NCBI RefSeq assembly: GCF_004342725.1
Contig: NZ_SMCP01000001.1
Span: forward strand, 1 to 64,000
Source: Testudinibacter aquarius
GTDB taxonomy: Bacteria > Pseudomonadota > Gammaproteobacteria > Enterobacterales > Pasteurellaceae
DNA: 64,000 nt
Direction: 5' to 3'
Made by a program: the position numbers and the translations under genes. Under the pieces are notes generated by a model, which worked only from the letters and a program-made list of their open reading frames with translations, was not told the origin of the DNA and made no database searches. Positions 54,129 to 63,414 of this stretch are shown here, in pieces. Position 1 is the first letter of the stretch; the number at the start of each line of letters is the position of its first letter.

Positions 54129-55280
54129 TTAATTCTGTTTTGCCAACATCGAACGGAAGCGTTTGATCGCAATACTGATAAAAATTGCGCCCAAAATCAC
54201 CATAATCACAATTCGATGCCAAATGATTTCCCAGCCTGCACCGCGAAACAACACGTCTTGGCTGATCGCTACAAATTGGGTTAAAGGCGAAAACTGCATA
54301 ATATTTTGTACCATCGGTGGCATATTTTCGATCGGTGACGGTCCACCGGACAGCAGGTACAACACAATATAGACCGGTAAACACAGTAGACTAAACTGCG
54401 GCATAGTCGGTGCCTGCGTTGCCAGAAACAGCCCTAGTCCCGCCATGGAAAACAGATAGATCCATTCACTCAAAGCAAACAACCACAGCGAACCGTTTAT
54501 CGGTGCACCAATCCATTTGTGCACCACAAAATACAACGACAGCATTGCGGCAACCAGAATCACCAAACTATTGGCTAAAATCTTTGAAAACGCAATTTCA
54601 CTGGCGCTGACCGGCATCACCAGCAAATGTTCAATTGTGCCGTGTTCCCGTTCACGAATCACCGCTGCGCCGACTAAAATCAGCGCCAACAAACTGGAAT
54701 TACCGATAATTTGAGTTATCGGCATAAACCATTCGGTCAGCAGGTTACTGTTAAACAGCACGTTGATCACCGGTTCCAGCGGCAACTGTTGCTGACCGGG
54801 CGCTTGGGTCAAAAATTGATTGACTTGACGATTGATAATCTGCCCCAAATAATTTGCGCCAACGCCTGCTTGTGTCATTGCGGTGGCATCGACCAGCAGC
54901 TGCAATTGCGGTTGCTTGCCCGCCAGCAAATTTTGAGTGAAATCCGGTGGGATCGTCAGCACAAAAATATACTCGCCGTTATCCATCGATGGATCAATCT
55001 GGTTCGGTTCAATCTCCACGACCTGCTTAAAATAGGGCGGCAAAATCGCATCACGAATTTGATAGGAAAGTTCAGTATGATCTTGATCCAACACAGCAAC
55101 CGAAGCATTTTTGACTTCAGTAGTGATCCCCTTGCCAATCGAATAGATCGTAAAAGTGAACATCACCACCACCAAGCCAATCAACGTGATATCCCCAAAC
55201 AGGCTGCGCAGCTCTTTTAACGACAGGTAATAGACATTTTTAAGCCACTGATAGCTGTTTCGCAAAATATCTCGAGCCAT
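54129..55280 (-). CDS. ABC-2 type permease (YhhJ-like)
   Basis: A 383-residue ABC-2 permease: one N-terminal transmembrane segment near residues 30-50, a large extracytoplasmic domain, and five C-terminal segments from about 185. The sequence VIREREHGTIEHLLVMPVSASEI near 215 is typical of the YhhJ/YbhR/YbhS group. I chose the ATG at 55280 (MARDILRNSY), with GGAGAAATAAG before it and only one base between it and the end of the RbbA-like gene. It probably pairs with the RbbA-like subunit. Confidence 0.9.
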   Translation of the reverse strand: MARDILRNSYQWLKNVYYLSLKELRSLFGDITLIGLVVVMFTFTIYSIGKGITTEVKNASVAVLDQDHTELSYQIRDAILPPYFKQVVEIEPNQIDPSMDNGEYIFVLTIPPDFTQNLLAGKQPQLQLLVDATAMTQAGVGANYLGQIINRQVNQFLTQAPGQQQLPLEPVINVLFNSNLLTEWFMPITQIIGNSSLLALILVGAAVIREREHGTIEHLLVMPVSASEIAFSKILANSLVILVAAMLSLYFVVHKWIGAPINGSLWLFALSEWIYLFSMAGLGLFLATQAPTMPQFSLLCLPVYIVLYLLSGGPSPIENMPPMVQNIMQFSPLTQFVAISQDVLFRGAGWEIIWHRIVIMVILGAIFISIAIKRFRSMLAKQN

Positions 55281-55281
55281 C

Positions 55282-58044
55282 TTATTTCTCCTGCTTTTTG
55301 AGTAATAGCCCGGCAATACTCAGATATATCACAAAAAACAACAGCAACATCGCATAAAACGGCAGAAAATTGCCAAATCCCAAGCCTTTGGTAAACGCTC
55401 CCAAGCTGATTAAGTTATACCAGCTGGTCGGAAAACTCCAACCGATATAGTAACCTGCGCCACTCAGTGTTGACATTGGGTAAAGCAAGCCTGAAAAATT
55501 CAACGCCGGAACCATACTGATGATCGCAGTGGCAAAAATTGCAGCTACTTGCGACTGTACAAAGGTCGAGATCAGCAATCCAAACGCTGTTGATGCCAAA
55601 ATCAACCCCAGTGCACCCAAGCTCATCGCCCAAAAAGAGCCTTTTAGCGGCACACCGATCAGCGTGGTGGTCAGCAACACCAACAAAAGATAGCTCAACA
55701 TTGACAGCACCACATACGGCAGTTGTTTGCCCAACAAATACTGACGGACTGATGCCGGCGAGGCATAAAGATTGGTAATCGAGCCAATCTCCTTTTCGCG
55801 CACCACCCCAAGTGCGGTCATCATGCCCGGGATCATCATCAGTGTCAGCATAATCAAGCCCGGTGAGATCGCATTGACACTTTTGAAGGCTTGATTGTAG
55901 ATAAACCGCACTTCCAGTTCCATCGGGCTGTTGATCGTAACGCCCTGCTGCCGATACAGCTGTTGTACATATTCGCCAATAATTCCCTGGCTATAACCGA
56001 CAATATTTTCACCGTTAAACGGCATTGAACCATCAACATATAATCCGACTTGTGGGGTTTTCTGTTGCAGCAAATCACGCCCGAAATTTGGCAGAATCTC
56101 TATCACCAAGCGGGCACGGCCGCTGTTTAAGCGGCTGGAAATACTTTCTCTGTCGGGCAGCATTTCCACCAATTCAAAATAGCCTGATGCTGAAAATTGA
56201 GTGATCAACTCCCGGCTCTGATAACTTTTATCTTGATCCAACACTGCCAGTTTTAAGTTGCTGACATCAAACGAAATCCCCCAGCTACCTGCCAATAATA
56301 AAATTACCGGTCCAAAAATTGCAAACAGTAAACGGATCCGATCGCGCAACAGCTCTTTGCCTTCGCGCACCGCAAACGTCCAAATGATGTTGAACCAATA
56401 GCCCCAACCAAACGATAGATCCAACGGCGGCTGATCTTGTGATGCGGTGTTGGCTGATGGCTCTGTTGGATTCGTCTGCAACGCCTGCTGTGGCTGCTGT
56501 TCTTCTAAATACAGGATAAAGACCTGCTCCAATGTTGCTGCATGTTTCTGCTGTTGCAACGCTTGCGGCGTGCCAATAGCCAATACTTTGCCGCGATCCA
56601 TAAACGAAATTCGATCACAGCGCTGCGCCTCATTCATAAAGTGGGTAGAGACAAAGATCGTGATCCGATCTTGGCGTGACAGTTTCAGCAAATATTGCCA
56701 AAACATATCGCGCGCTGCCGGGTCAACTCCGGAAGTCGGTTCGTCCAAAATCAGTACTTGTGGATGGTGCAGACATGCTGCCGCCAACTGCAACCGCTGT
56801 CGTACGCCAAGCGAAAGTGCGGTCGGTAGACTGTCTGCCACCTGCTCCAGCTCGAATTGCTGCAATGCCGAAGCGACTGCCGCTTCGCCCTGCTGCCCTT
56901 CCAATTGATACAGTTTGGCATGCAATACTAAGTTTTGTCGCACACTCAGCTCTTCATACAGTGAAAACGCCTGCGACATATAACCGACTTGCTTGCGAGT
57001 CTGCATATCATCGGCATTCACACTTTTGCCCAATAATTCGGCACTGCCGGAACTGGAGTCCAATAAACCGGTCAACATTTTCATGGTGGTACTTTTGCCG
57101 CAGCCATTTGAACCGAGAAAGCCAAAAATTTCGCCACGTGCAATGCTGAAACTGACATTATCCACCGCGGTAAAATCACCAAATTTTTTACTCAAACCAT
57201 GGGCTTCAATCGCCGGTGGCGAGTTTGGAGCCGACTCAAAGTGCGGTATTTGCGAATCATCCCACTGTGTTTGTTTGTCTGGCGGCAGTAATTTGATATA
57301 GGCTTGCTCCAGATTTTGGCAACCGCTCTGCTGCAACACCGAACGAGTCGGCGCATGCACCAGCAACTTGCCGTCATCCATTGCCAACAGATAATCAAAC
57401 TGTTCCGCTTCGTCGATATAGGCGGTTGCCACCAGCACCGTCATTCCCTCAATCTCAGTACGCAAGTCTGCCACCAACTGCCAAAATTGGCGACGTGACA
57501 GCGGATCCACACCAGTGGTCGGTTCGTCTAAGATTAGCAATTCCGGATTATGTACCAAAGCACAGCACAAACTGAGTTTTTGTTTCATACCACCGGACAG
57601 CTTGCCGGCAGCACGATCGGCGAACGGTGCCAGCCCGGTCGCATCTAATAAACGTTGAATCCGCTGCTTGCGTTGTTGTGAATTTAAGCCGAACAGTCGG
57701 GCATGAAAGTCGATATTTTCGTTGATTGAGAGTGTCGGATAGAGATTTTTGCCCAAACCTTGTGGCATAAAAGCAATTTTGCTGGAGAGTGTTTGACGAT
57801 CAGATTTATTGGCTTGATCAAGCCCAAGCACTTGCACCGTGCCTTGCTGAATAATTTTGACACCGGCAATCAACGACAACAACGTTGATTTGCCGACCCC
57901 GTCCGGACCAATCAGTCCGACCGTTACCCCCTGTGGCAATATCAGCGACACCTTATCCAGCGCCAACGTTTTATCGTAGCGGTGACAAACCTGTTGTAAG
58001 TTAACTGCATTTACCGCTAAAGATTCAGAATCTGCCTGCCTCAC
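55282..58044 (-). CDS. rbbA: RbbA-like ABC transporter: two ATPase domains fused to ABC-2 permease
   Basis: A 920-residue protein (E. coli RbbA 911). It has two ATP-binding cassettes, Walker A GPDGVGKST near residue 50 with signature LSGGMKQK, and GSNGCGKST near 315 with LSLGVRQR. A C-terminal ABC-2 membrane domain runs from about 560 to 920, with VVREKEIGSITNLYASP near 745. E. coli RbbA was named for ribosome association, but its yhiI-rbbA-yhhJ context and domain plan fit export. The start is a GTG at 58044 with GGAG 8 bases upstream. Substrate unknown. Confidence 0.9.
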   Translation of the reverse strand: MRQADSESLAVNAVNLQQVCHRYDKTLALDKVSLILPQGVTVGLIGPDGVGKSTLLSLIAGVKIIQQGTVQVLGLDQANKSDRQTLSSKIAFMPQGLGKNLYPTLSINENIDFHARLFGLNSQQRKQRIQRLLDATGLAPFADRAAGKLSGGMKQKLSLCCALVHNPELLILDEPTTGVDPLSRRQFWQLVADLRTEIEGMTVLVATAYIDEAEQFDYLLAMDDGKLLVHAPTRSVLQQSGCQNLEQAYIKLLPPDKQTQWDDSQIPHFESAPNSPPAIEAHGLSKKFGDFTAVDNVSFSIARGEIFGFLGSNGCGKSTTMKMLTGLLDSSSGSAELLGKSVNADDMQTRKQVGYMSQAFSLYEELSVRQNLVLHAKLYQLEGQQGEAAVASALQQFELEQVADSLPTALSLGVRQRLQLAAACLHHPQVLILDEPTSGVDPAARDMFWQYLLKLSRQDRITIFVSTHFMNEAQRCDRISFMDRGKVLAIGTPQALQQQKHAATLEQVFILYLEEQQPQQALQTNPTEPSANTASQDQPPLDLSFGWGYWFNIIWTFAVREGKELLRDRIRLLFAIFGPVILLLAGSWGISFDVSNLKLAVLDQDKSYQSRELITQFSASGYFELVEMLPDRESISSRLNSGRARLVIEILPNFGRDLLQQKTPQVGLYVDGSMPFNGENIVGYSQGIIGEYVQQLYRQQGVTINSPMELEVRFIYNQAFKSVNAISPGLIMLTLMMIPGMMTALGVVREKEIGSITNLYASPASVRQYLLGKQLPYVVLSMLSYLLLVLLTTTLIGVPLKGSFWAMSLGALGLILASTAFGLLISTFVQSQVAAIFATAIISMVPALNFSGLLYPMSTLSGAGYYIGWSFPTSWYNLISLGAFTKGLGFGNFLPFYAMLLLFFVIYLSIAGLLLKKQEK

Positions 58045-58078
58045 ACTGTTCTCCGTCTATATCTCGATATGGCGGTTG

Positions 58079-59053
58079 CTACGGTAATTTCACTTGCAAT
58101 TCCGCCGGCCATTGTCCATTTGGTTCAATTAAAACATAGCCAACACCGGTCATACCGCCTTTCAAATAGGCACCATATTGTTGTGCAACCACAGTCGGAA
58201 TCTGTAGTTTGATTTTAAACACCAGTTTTTCACGCTCCTCTGCGGTTTCAACATATTTTGGCGTGAATTGCGATTCGGCAGAAATATAGGTAACGGTTGC
58301 CGGCCAAACCAGATCCAAACCATCCAGCACAATGCGAGCTTCACTGTTCAATGGAATTTTGTTGACCGTTGGTCCAGGGAAAAACAAGCTCATGCTGACA
58401 TCATCTACATTCAACAGACTGACGACTTTACCACCCGCAGGAATCACATTGCCGACTTCAGCCAATTTATATTCCACCCGTCCGGCTTGCGGTGCGCGCA
58501 CGGCCATATCCTGATCAACCGAACCGGCTTGCGCCACCTGTGCACGAGCTTGCTGCACTGCCGCTTCCGCTTCACCTTTCGCTGCCTGGGTGGCTTGTAA
58601 CGCCGCTTTTGCCGCATCACGCTGTACTTGACGTTTTTCCAGTTCTGACGCAGAAATCAAATTATCTCGCCGCATTTTTTGTGCATTGGTTAAATCCATT
58701 TCTGCCACTTTCAGTTGCTGTTGTTGCGCTTCGATTTGCGCTTGTGCCCGCTTGACCGCTTGCTCGGCTTGCATTTGCTGCGCCTGTGCTGCCGCCACTT
58801 GCGATTGCGCTATTGTGGAAGACAACTCCGCCAGCAGCGCACCTTTTTCAACCTGCTGTCCCTCTTCAACCACAATTGACTCAACCCGACCCGCATATAA
58901 ACTGGCAACGTCCATCCTTGCCAGTTCCAAGCGCCCGTTAACCGAAACCACACCACTATCGTCTTGCGCTTGCTGCTGCTTAACAAACCAATACGCTGCT
59001 GCGCCCAAAAGTGCGGTCAACACGATCAAGAGAATTATTATTTTTTTCATCAT
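58079..59053 (-). CDS. HlyD-family periplasmic adaptor (YhiI-like)
   Basis: A 324-residue membrane-fusion protein with one N-terminal transmembrane anchor (MMKKIIILLIVLTALLGAAAYWF). It has a lipoyl/barrel-sandwich domain split by a long alpha hairpin (about residues 85-175, rich in Q, A and K) and a beta-barrel domain. I chose the ATG at 59053; the frame continues 27 codons upstream, but GGGG sits directly before this start. It is the first gene of the export operon and should join the inner-membrane ABC proteins to the outer-membrane lipoprotein. Confidence 0.9.
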   Translation of the reverse strand: MMKKIIILLIVLTALLGAAAYWFVKQQQAQDDSGVVSVNGRLELARMDVASLYAGRVESIVVEEGQQVEKGALLAELSSTIAQSQVAAAQAQQMQAEQAVKRAQAQIEAQQQQLKVAEMDLTNAQKMRRDNLISASELEKRQVQRDAAKAALQATQAAKGEAEAAVQQARAQVAQAGSVDQDMAVRAPQAGRVEYKLAEVGNVIPAGGKVVSLLNVDDVSMSLFFPGPTVNKIPLNSEARIVLDGLDLVWPATVTYISAESQFTPKYVETAEEREKLVFKIKLQIPTVVAQQYGAYLKGGMTGVGYVLIEPNGQWPAELQVKLP

Positions 59054-59244
59054 AGTACCCCATATTGCAATCACGTTTTTGCGAGTAGTACAGAATATGA
59101 GACAAATAGTAACTAGCATTACTAAGTTGTTCAAAACTTACTTTAACAAATAACTAGCCGTGATAGCAAGGCAAAGCGCCGATCCAAAGTGCGGTAATTT
59201 AGCAAGAATGAGAATGTAGAATCACAATAAAGTGAGGAAATTTA

Positions 59245-59357
59245 GGGTGGACTCCCTCCCAGCTGAATCTCGGCACACGGAAATTTGACTTGGGCTGCTT
59301 TCTTCCGAACCTGACCCGGTGAACCAAACACCATTGCGAGGAACCAAGAGGGAATCC
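59245..59357 (-). ncRNA. ffs: signal recognition particle RNA (4.5S)
   Basis: The minus strand contains the SRP signature GGTCAGGTTCGGAAGAAAGC, followed by AGCCCAAG, in the tip of a long hairpin. Its ends pair as GGATTCCCTC with GGGAGGGAGTCC. The length, about 113 nt, fits the bacterial 4.5S RNA that works with Ffh. A TTAACGGC/GCCGTTAA hairpin lies just upstream (59364-59393). Confidence 0.95.
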
Positions 59358-59363
59358 ATTGGA

Positions 59364-59393
59364 TTAACGGCTGATAGCAAACTGTGCCGTTAA
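59364..59393 (-). other. hairpin in the probable 5' leader of SRP RNA
   Basis: A perfect 8-bp inverted repeat TTAACGGC/GCCGTTAA with a 14-nt loop ends 7 bases before the SRP RNA 5' end. If transcription starts upstream it would be in the precursor removed by RNase P. A weak promoter candidate (TTGCAT-N17-GACAAT on the minus strand) lies just beyond. The remaining sequence up to 59546 shows nothing else. Confidence 0.4.
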
Positions 59394-59546
59394 GTGCGGT
59401 GCATTGTCCTACAATTAGCCTTGCAATGCAAGTTTAAGTGCTGCAGTTTAAGGGGAACGCTGCTTATTTATCATGCATTCAGTTGTTTTTCGCCAATGAT
59501 TTTGCTATAACTTTTTAGCGTCTAATTCAAAGCCAGAGGTATTGCA

Positions 59547-60410
59547 ATGTCAAACGTTCTCAACCAACTGATTGATTTACTCACCCTTGAAACCATTGAC
59601 GATCACTATTTTCGGGGGCAAAGCGTCGATCTGGGCTTGCGCCAAGTATTCGGCGGGCAAGTGATTGCGCAGGCTCTTGCTGCCGGTATCAATGTCGCAC
59701 CAGCGGATCGGACTCTACACTCATGCCATGCTTATTTTTTACGCAGCGGTGATGCGCAGCACCCGATCTTATACGATGTGGAAACCCTGCGTGAAGGACG
59801 CAGCTTTACTGCACTTCGGATTAAAGCCATTCAACACAATGAGCCGATTTGCCATGTCACGGCTTCTTTTCAACGTGCCGAGCCTGGCTTTGATCACCAA
59901 AGCCCAATGCCGGAAATTGAGCCGCCGGATCAACTGATCAACGAACTGGAAGCCGTGCGTGCAGTTGCACAATATTTGCCACCGTCAATCAAACAGACAC
60001 TGATTGCCGACCGTCCATTTGATGTGCGGGCAAAATATTTGAATAACCCGTTCCAAGGGCGTGAGTTTCCAGCACAACAATATGCCTGGTTTAAAGCCAA
60101 CGGGCAAGTGCCGGAAGATTTAAAAATCAATCAATGCCTGTTGGCCTATTTTTCTGATTTTCACTGTCTACTGACCGCACTTCACCCGCACAAAAAAGGC
60201 TTTTTGGAAAAAGGCATGAAAGTCGCCACCATCGACCATGCAATTTGGTTTCACCGTCCGTTTGATCTCAATGATTGGTTGTTGCATGCGGTGGAAAGCA
60301 ATAATGCTTATGGCGCACGCGGTCTGGCTCGAGGACAGATTTTTGATCAAAACGGAAAGCTGATTGCCACCACTCAGCAGGAGGGATTGATTCGTTTTTC
60401 TGCTGAATAA
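59547..60410 (+). CDS. tesB: Acyl-CoA thioesterase II TesB
   Basis: A 287-residue double hot-dog fold thioesterase (E. coli TesB 286) that hydrolyses medium and long acyl-CoA to free acid and CoA. The N-terminal hot dog contains GGQVIAQALAAG near residue 36. The C-terminal one has ATIDHAIWFHRPF near 225 with the active-site aspartate, and GARGLARGQIFDQNGKLIATTQQEGLIR at the end. It is a single gene convergent with the RNase P RNA gene. Confidence 0.97.
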   Translation: MSNVLNQLIDLLTLETIDDHYFRGQSVDLGLRQVFGGQVIAQALAAGINVAPADRTLHSCHAYFLRSGDAQHPILYDVETLREGRSFTALRIKAIQHNEPICHVTASFQRAEPGFDHQSPMPEIEPPDQLINELEAVRAVAQYLPPSIKQTLIADRPFDVRAKYLNNPFQGREFPAQQYAWFKANGQVPEDLKINQCLLAYFSDFHCLLTALHPHKKGFLEKGMKVATIDHAIWFHRPFDLNDWLLHAVESNNAYGARGLARGQIFDQNGKLIATTQQEGLIRFSAE

Positions 60411-60446
60411 AAAAGATAGATAAAAGTGCGGTAACAAAATAAAAAG

Positions 60447-60853
<407 letters not shown>

Positions 60854-60859
60854 CTGCGC

Positions 60860-60865
60860 AGTATA
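60860..60865 (-). promoter_or_regulatory. -10 box of the rnpB promoter
   Basis: TATACT on the minus strand is followed by GCGCAGC, a GC-rich discriminator like those of the tRNA promoters, and by the RNA 5' end 7 bases later. The -35 region has no good match to TTGACA. Confidence 0.6.
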
Positions 60866-60971
60866 ACTAAATTTTGTTAATGAAGATAGCCTTTTACACC
60901 GGACTTGCTAAATTACGCTGTTGGGATAGAATGCTTTCATCATCAGAATAACCGCTTAATATAAGGTTTTT

Positions 60972-61904
60972 ATGAACTATATTCAGATTGGACAAGAAAC
61001 ATTGTCGATTGCAGAACTCGCCCTTAACCGTCTCAGCTCACGCTTGGACGATCAATTTTCACAAGTGGTTGAAGCGATTTTGCAATGCCAAGGACGTTTA
61101 GTGGTCGCCGGAATTGGTAAATCCGGTTTAATCGGGAAGAAAATGGTGGCAACTTTCGCCTCCACCGGCACACCCAGTTTTTTTCTACACCCGACCGAGG
61201 CGTTTCATGGCGATCTCGGCATGCTGAAGCCGGTCGATATTGTGATTTTGATCTCTTACAGTGGCGAAACTGATGATGTCAATAAGCTGATTCCCAGCCT
61301 GAAAAATTTTGGCAACTGCATTATTGCCATGACCGGCAATCCTGAATCCACCTTGGCAAAACATGCCGATTATATCTTGGATATTGCAGTTGCACGTGAA
61401 GCTTGCCCCAACAATCTGGCACCGACGACTTCGGCACTGGTGACCTTAGCACTGGGCGATGCGATTGCGATTGCGCTGATCAAAGCCCGCGATTTTCAGC
61501 CGATGGATTTTGCCCGCTTCCATCCGGGCGGCAGTTTGGGGCGCCGTTTACTCAGCAGAGTACGCGATATGATGCAAACCAGCTTGCCGATAGTCAGCCC
61601 GGAAACCGCCTTTGCCGACTGTGTCGCCAAAATGACCGAAGGCCGCATGGGGATTGCAATTGTGATGGAAGATGAAAATTTGAAGGGTATCATTACCGAC
61701 GGCGATATCCGTCGTGCGTTCACCGCCAAAGGGATCAAATGTGTCCGCCTGCAAGCCAAAGATATTATGTCGTCTAATCCAAAAACGATCCAAGCCGACG
61801 CCTATCTCAATCAAGCGGAAGAGTATATGCGCCAACATAAAATTCACTCATTAATCGTGTTGGAACAACAGAAAGTGGTCGGGCTGTTTGAATTTTCGTA
61901 TTAG
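60972..61904 (+). CDS. kdsD: Arabinose-5-phosphate isomerase KdsD
   Basis: A 310-residue enzyme with an N-terminal SIS domain (GIGKSGLIGKKMVATFASTGTPSFFLHPTEAFHGDLG, near residues 47-85) and two C-terminal CBS domains (about 200-310). It turns ribulose 5-phosphate into arabinose 5-phosphate for Kdo synthesis in LPS. It ends a little earlier than the E. coli protein (328), at LFEFSY, which I take as the usual length in Haemophilus rather than a truncation. kdsC, a later step of the same pathway, follows 25 bases after the stop. Confidence 0.96.
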   Translation: MNYIQIGQETLSIAELALNRLSSRLDDQFSQVVEAILQCQGRLVVAGIGKSGLIGKKMVATFASTGTPSFFLHPTEAFHGDLGMLKPVDIVILISYSGETDDVNKLIPSLKNFGNCIIAMTGNPESTLAKHADYILDIAVAREACPNNLAPTTSALVTLALGDAIAIALIKARDFQPMDFARFHPGGSLGRRLLSRVRDMMQTSLPIVSPETAFADCVAKMTEGRMGIAIVMEDENLKGIITDGDIRRAFTAKGIKCVRLQAKDIMSSNPKTIQADAYLNQAEEYMRQHKIHSLIVLEQQKVVGLFEFSY

Positions 61905-61929
61905 TTACAGCAGGAGGCAGAGCAAAAAG

Positions 61930-62472
61930 ATGAACAATAAATTGAACAACATCAAATTGGTGATCACCGATATCGACGGCGTGCTGACCGACGGCAGTTT
62001 ATATTACGATGCCAACGGCGAAGCCTTGAAATGTTTCCATGTGCGTGACGGCTTGGGCATTCGCATGTTGATCGAATCCGGAATTCAAGTGGCGGCGCTG
62101 TCAGGACGTGACTCGCCGATTTTGCGCAAACGGATTGCCGATCTGAAAATCGATCTGTTTTTGCTCGGTAAATTAGAAAAAGAGAGCGCCTGTTTTGAAC
62201 TGATGCAACAAGCCGGTGTCAGCGCCGAACAAACTGCTTATATCGGCGATGACAGCGTGGATTTACCCGCTTTTGCCGTTTGCGGCTTCTCCGCCGCCGT
62301 TGCCGATGCGCCGGATTACGTTAAACAAGCCGCCGACCGCACTTTAAGCCTTGCCGGCGGCAAAGGGGCTTTTCGCGAACTGTCCGACCTGATTTTGGCG
62401 GTACAAGGCAAAGATCACATTTATCGCAGTGCGCAAGGCTTTCTCGCTGCGGCAAAAAAAATGGCGCAGTAG
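61930..62472 (+). CDS. kdsC: Kdo-8-phosphate phosphatase KdsC
   Basis: A 180-residue HAD-family phosphatase without a cap domain, which works as a tetramer. It removes phosphate from Kdo-8-phosphate. The catalytic DxD is in LVITDIDGVLTDG near residue 14, with SGRDSP near 55 and YIGDDSVDLP near 105. I chose the ATG at 61930 (MNNKLNNIKL) after AGGAGG; the frame extends 14 codons into kdsD, but the length of 180 fits the H. influenzae enzyme. It follows kdsD in one transcript. Confidence 0.96.
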   Translation: MNNKLNNIKLVITDIDGVLTDGSLYYDANGEALKCFHVRDGLGIRMLIESGIQVAALSGRDSPILRKRIADLKIDLFLLGKLEKESACFELMQQAGVSAEQTAYIGDDSVDLPAFAVCGFSAAVADAPDYVKQAADRTLSLAGGKGAFRELSDLILAVQGKDHIYRSAQGFLAAAKKMAQ

Positions 62473-62482
62473 TAGCTGTTGG

Positions 62483-63334
62483 TTACCCCGCTTTAAAATG
62501 CGCTAGCCCAAATTGGTACAGCGCGTTTTTTTTATAACCGTAAAGCTCGGCAACAATCGCAGCCGCTTTTTTCAGCGGCAGTTCTTGGCTAATCAGCTCT
62601 AACGCTTTGGTTGCGTCGGTAGAAAATTCACTTTCCTCAACCGCACTTTGCCCTTCGACAATCAGCACCATTTCGCCTTTGGTACGGTTGTCATCTTGTT
62701 GCAACCACGCTAATAAATTTTCAATGCTATCGCCGTGAATGCTTTCCCAAGTCTTGGTCAGTTCACGCGCCAACACCACATAGCGCGTGCTGCCCAACAC
62801 GCTTTGCATATCCTGTAGGCTGTCCAGAATCCGGTGGGTCGATTCATAAAAAATCAGGGTGCGTGGCTCGGCTCTCAGCAATTCGAATTTATCACGTCTG
62901 GCTTTACTTTTTGCCGGTAAAAATCCTTCAAAACAGAAACGATCAGAAGCGATTCCGGCGGCACAAAGTGCGGTTATTGCAGCACAAGCACCGGGAATCG
63001 GCACGACTTTAATCCCGGCTTGTCGACATTGACGCACTAAATGAAAGCCCGGATCGCTGATCAAGGGTGTTCCGGCATCAGAAATCAACGCAATATTTTC
63101 GCCCTGCTGCAATCGAGCAACCAGACTATCGGCTTTTTGCTGTTCATTATGATCATGCAGCGCCAGCAGCGGTTTTTTGATGCCGTAATGGCTCAACAAT
63201 ATCCCACTGTGACGGGTATCTTCCGCTGCAATCCGATCAACTGTCGCTAAAATTGTCAGCGCCCGCTGGCTGATATCCTGCAAATTCCCGATAGGGGTGG
63301 CAACGATATATAAAATTCCTGCTTGATTATCCAT
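62483..63334 (-). CDS. rsmI: 16S rRNA (cytidine1402-2'-O)-methyltransferase RsmI
   Basis: A 283-residue tetrapyrrole-methylase-fold enzyme that methylates the ribose of C1402 in the 16S decoding site. Typical segments are [19 protein letters not shown] near residue 8, [17 protein letters not shown] near 83, and [13 protein letters not shown] near 160. It is divergent from lpoA, as in E. coli, and convergent with kdsC with a 10-base gap. Confidence 0.97.
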   Translation of the reverse strand: MDNQAGILYIVATPIGNLQDISQRALTILATVDRIAAEDTRHSGILLSHYGIKKPLLALHDHNEQQKADSLVARLQQGENIALISDAGTPLISDPGFHLVRQCRQAGIKVVPIPGACAAITALCAAGIASDRFCFEGFLPAKSKARRDKFELLRAEPRTLIFYESTHRILDSLQDMQSVLGSTRYVVLARELTKTWESIHGDSIENLLAWLQQDDNRTKGEMVLIVEGQSAVEESEFSTDATKALELISQELPLKKAAAIVAELYGYKKNALYQFGLAHFKAG

Positions 63335-63414
63335 AAATTATTACGTCTTTGATTGATTTTAGTGTTTGAGATAAGTAAGATCGAGCTTATTATTCTAACG
63401 AATTTGGAGCTGCT

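Noticed and set aside
61886..61940. KdsD truncated by a premature TAG (the frame continues LQQEAEQKDEQ after the stop)
   Set aside because: About 310 residues is, as far as I recall, the normal length in Haemophilus. The continued frame overlaps the AGGAGG of kdsC, so the downstream codons are explained by that site.
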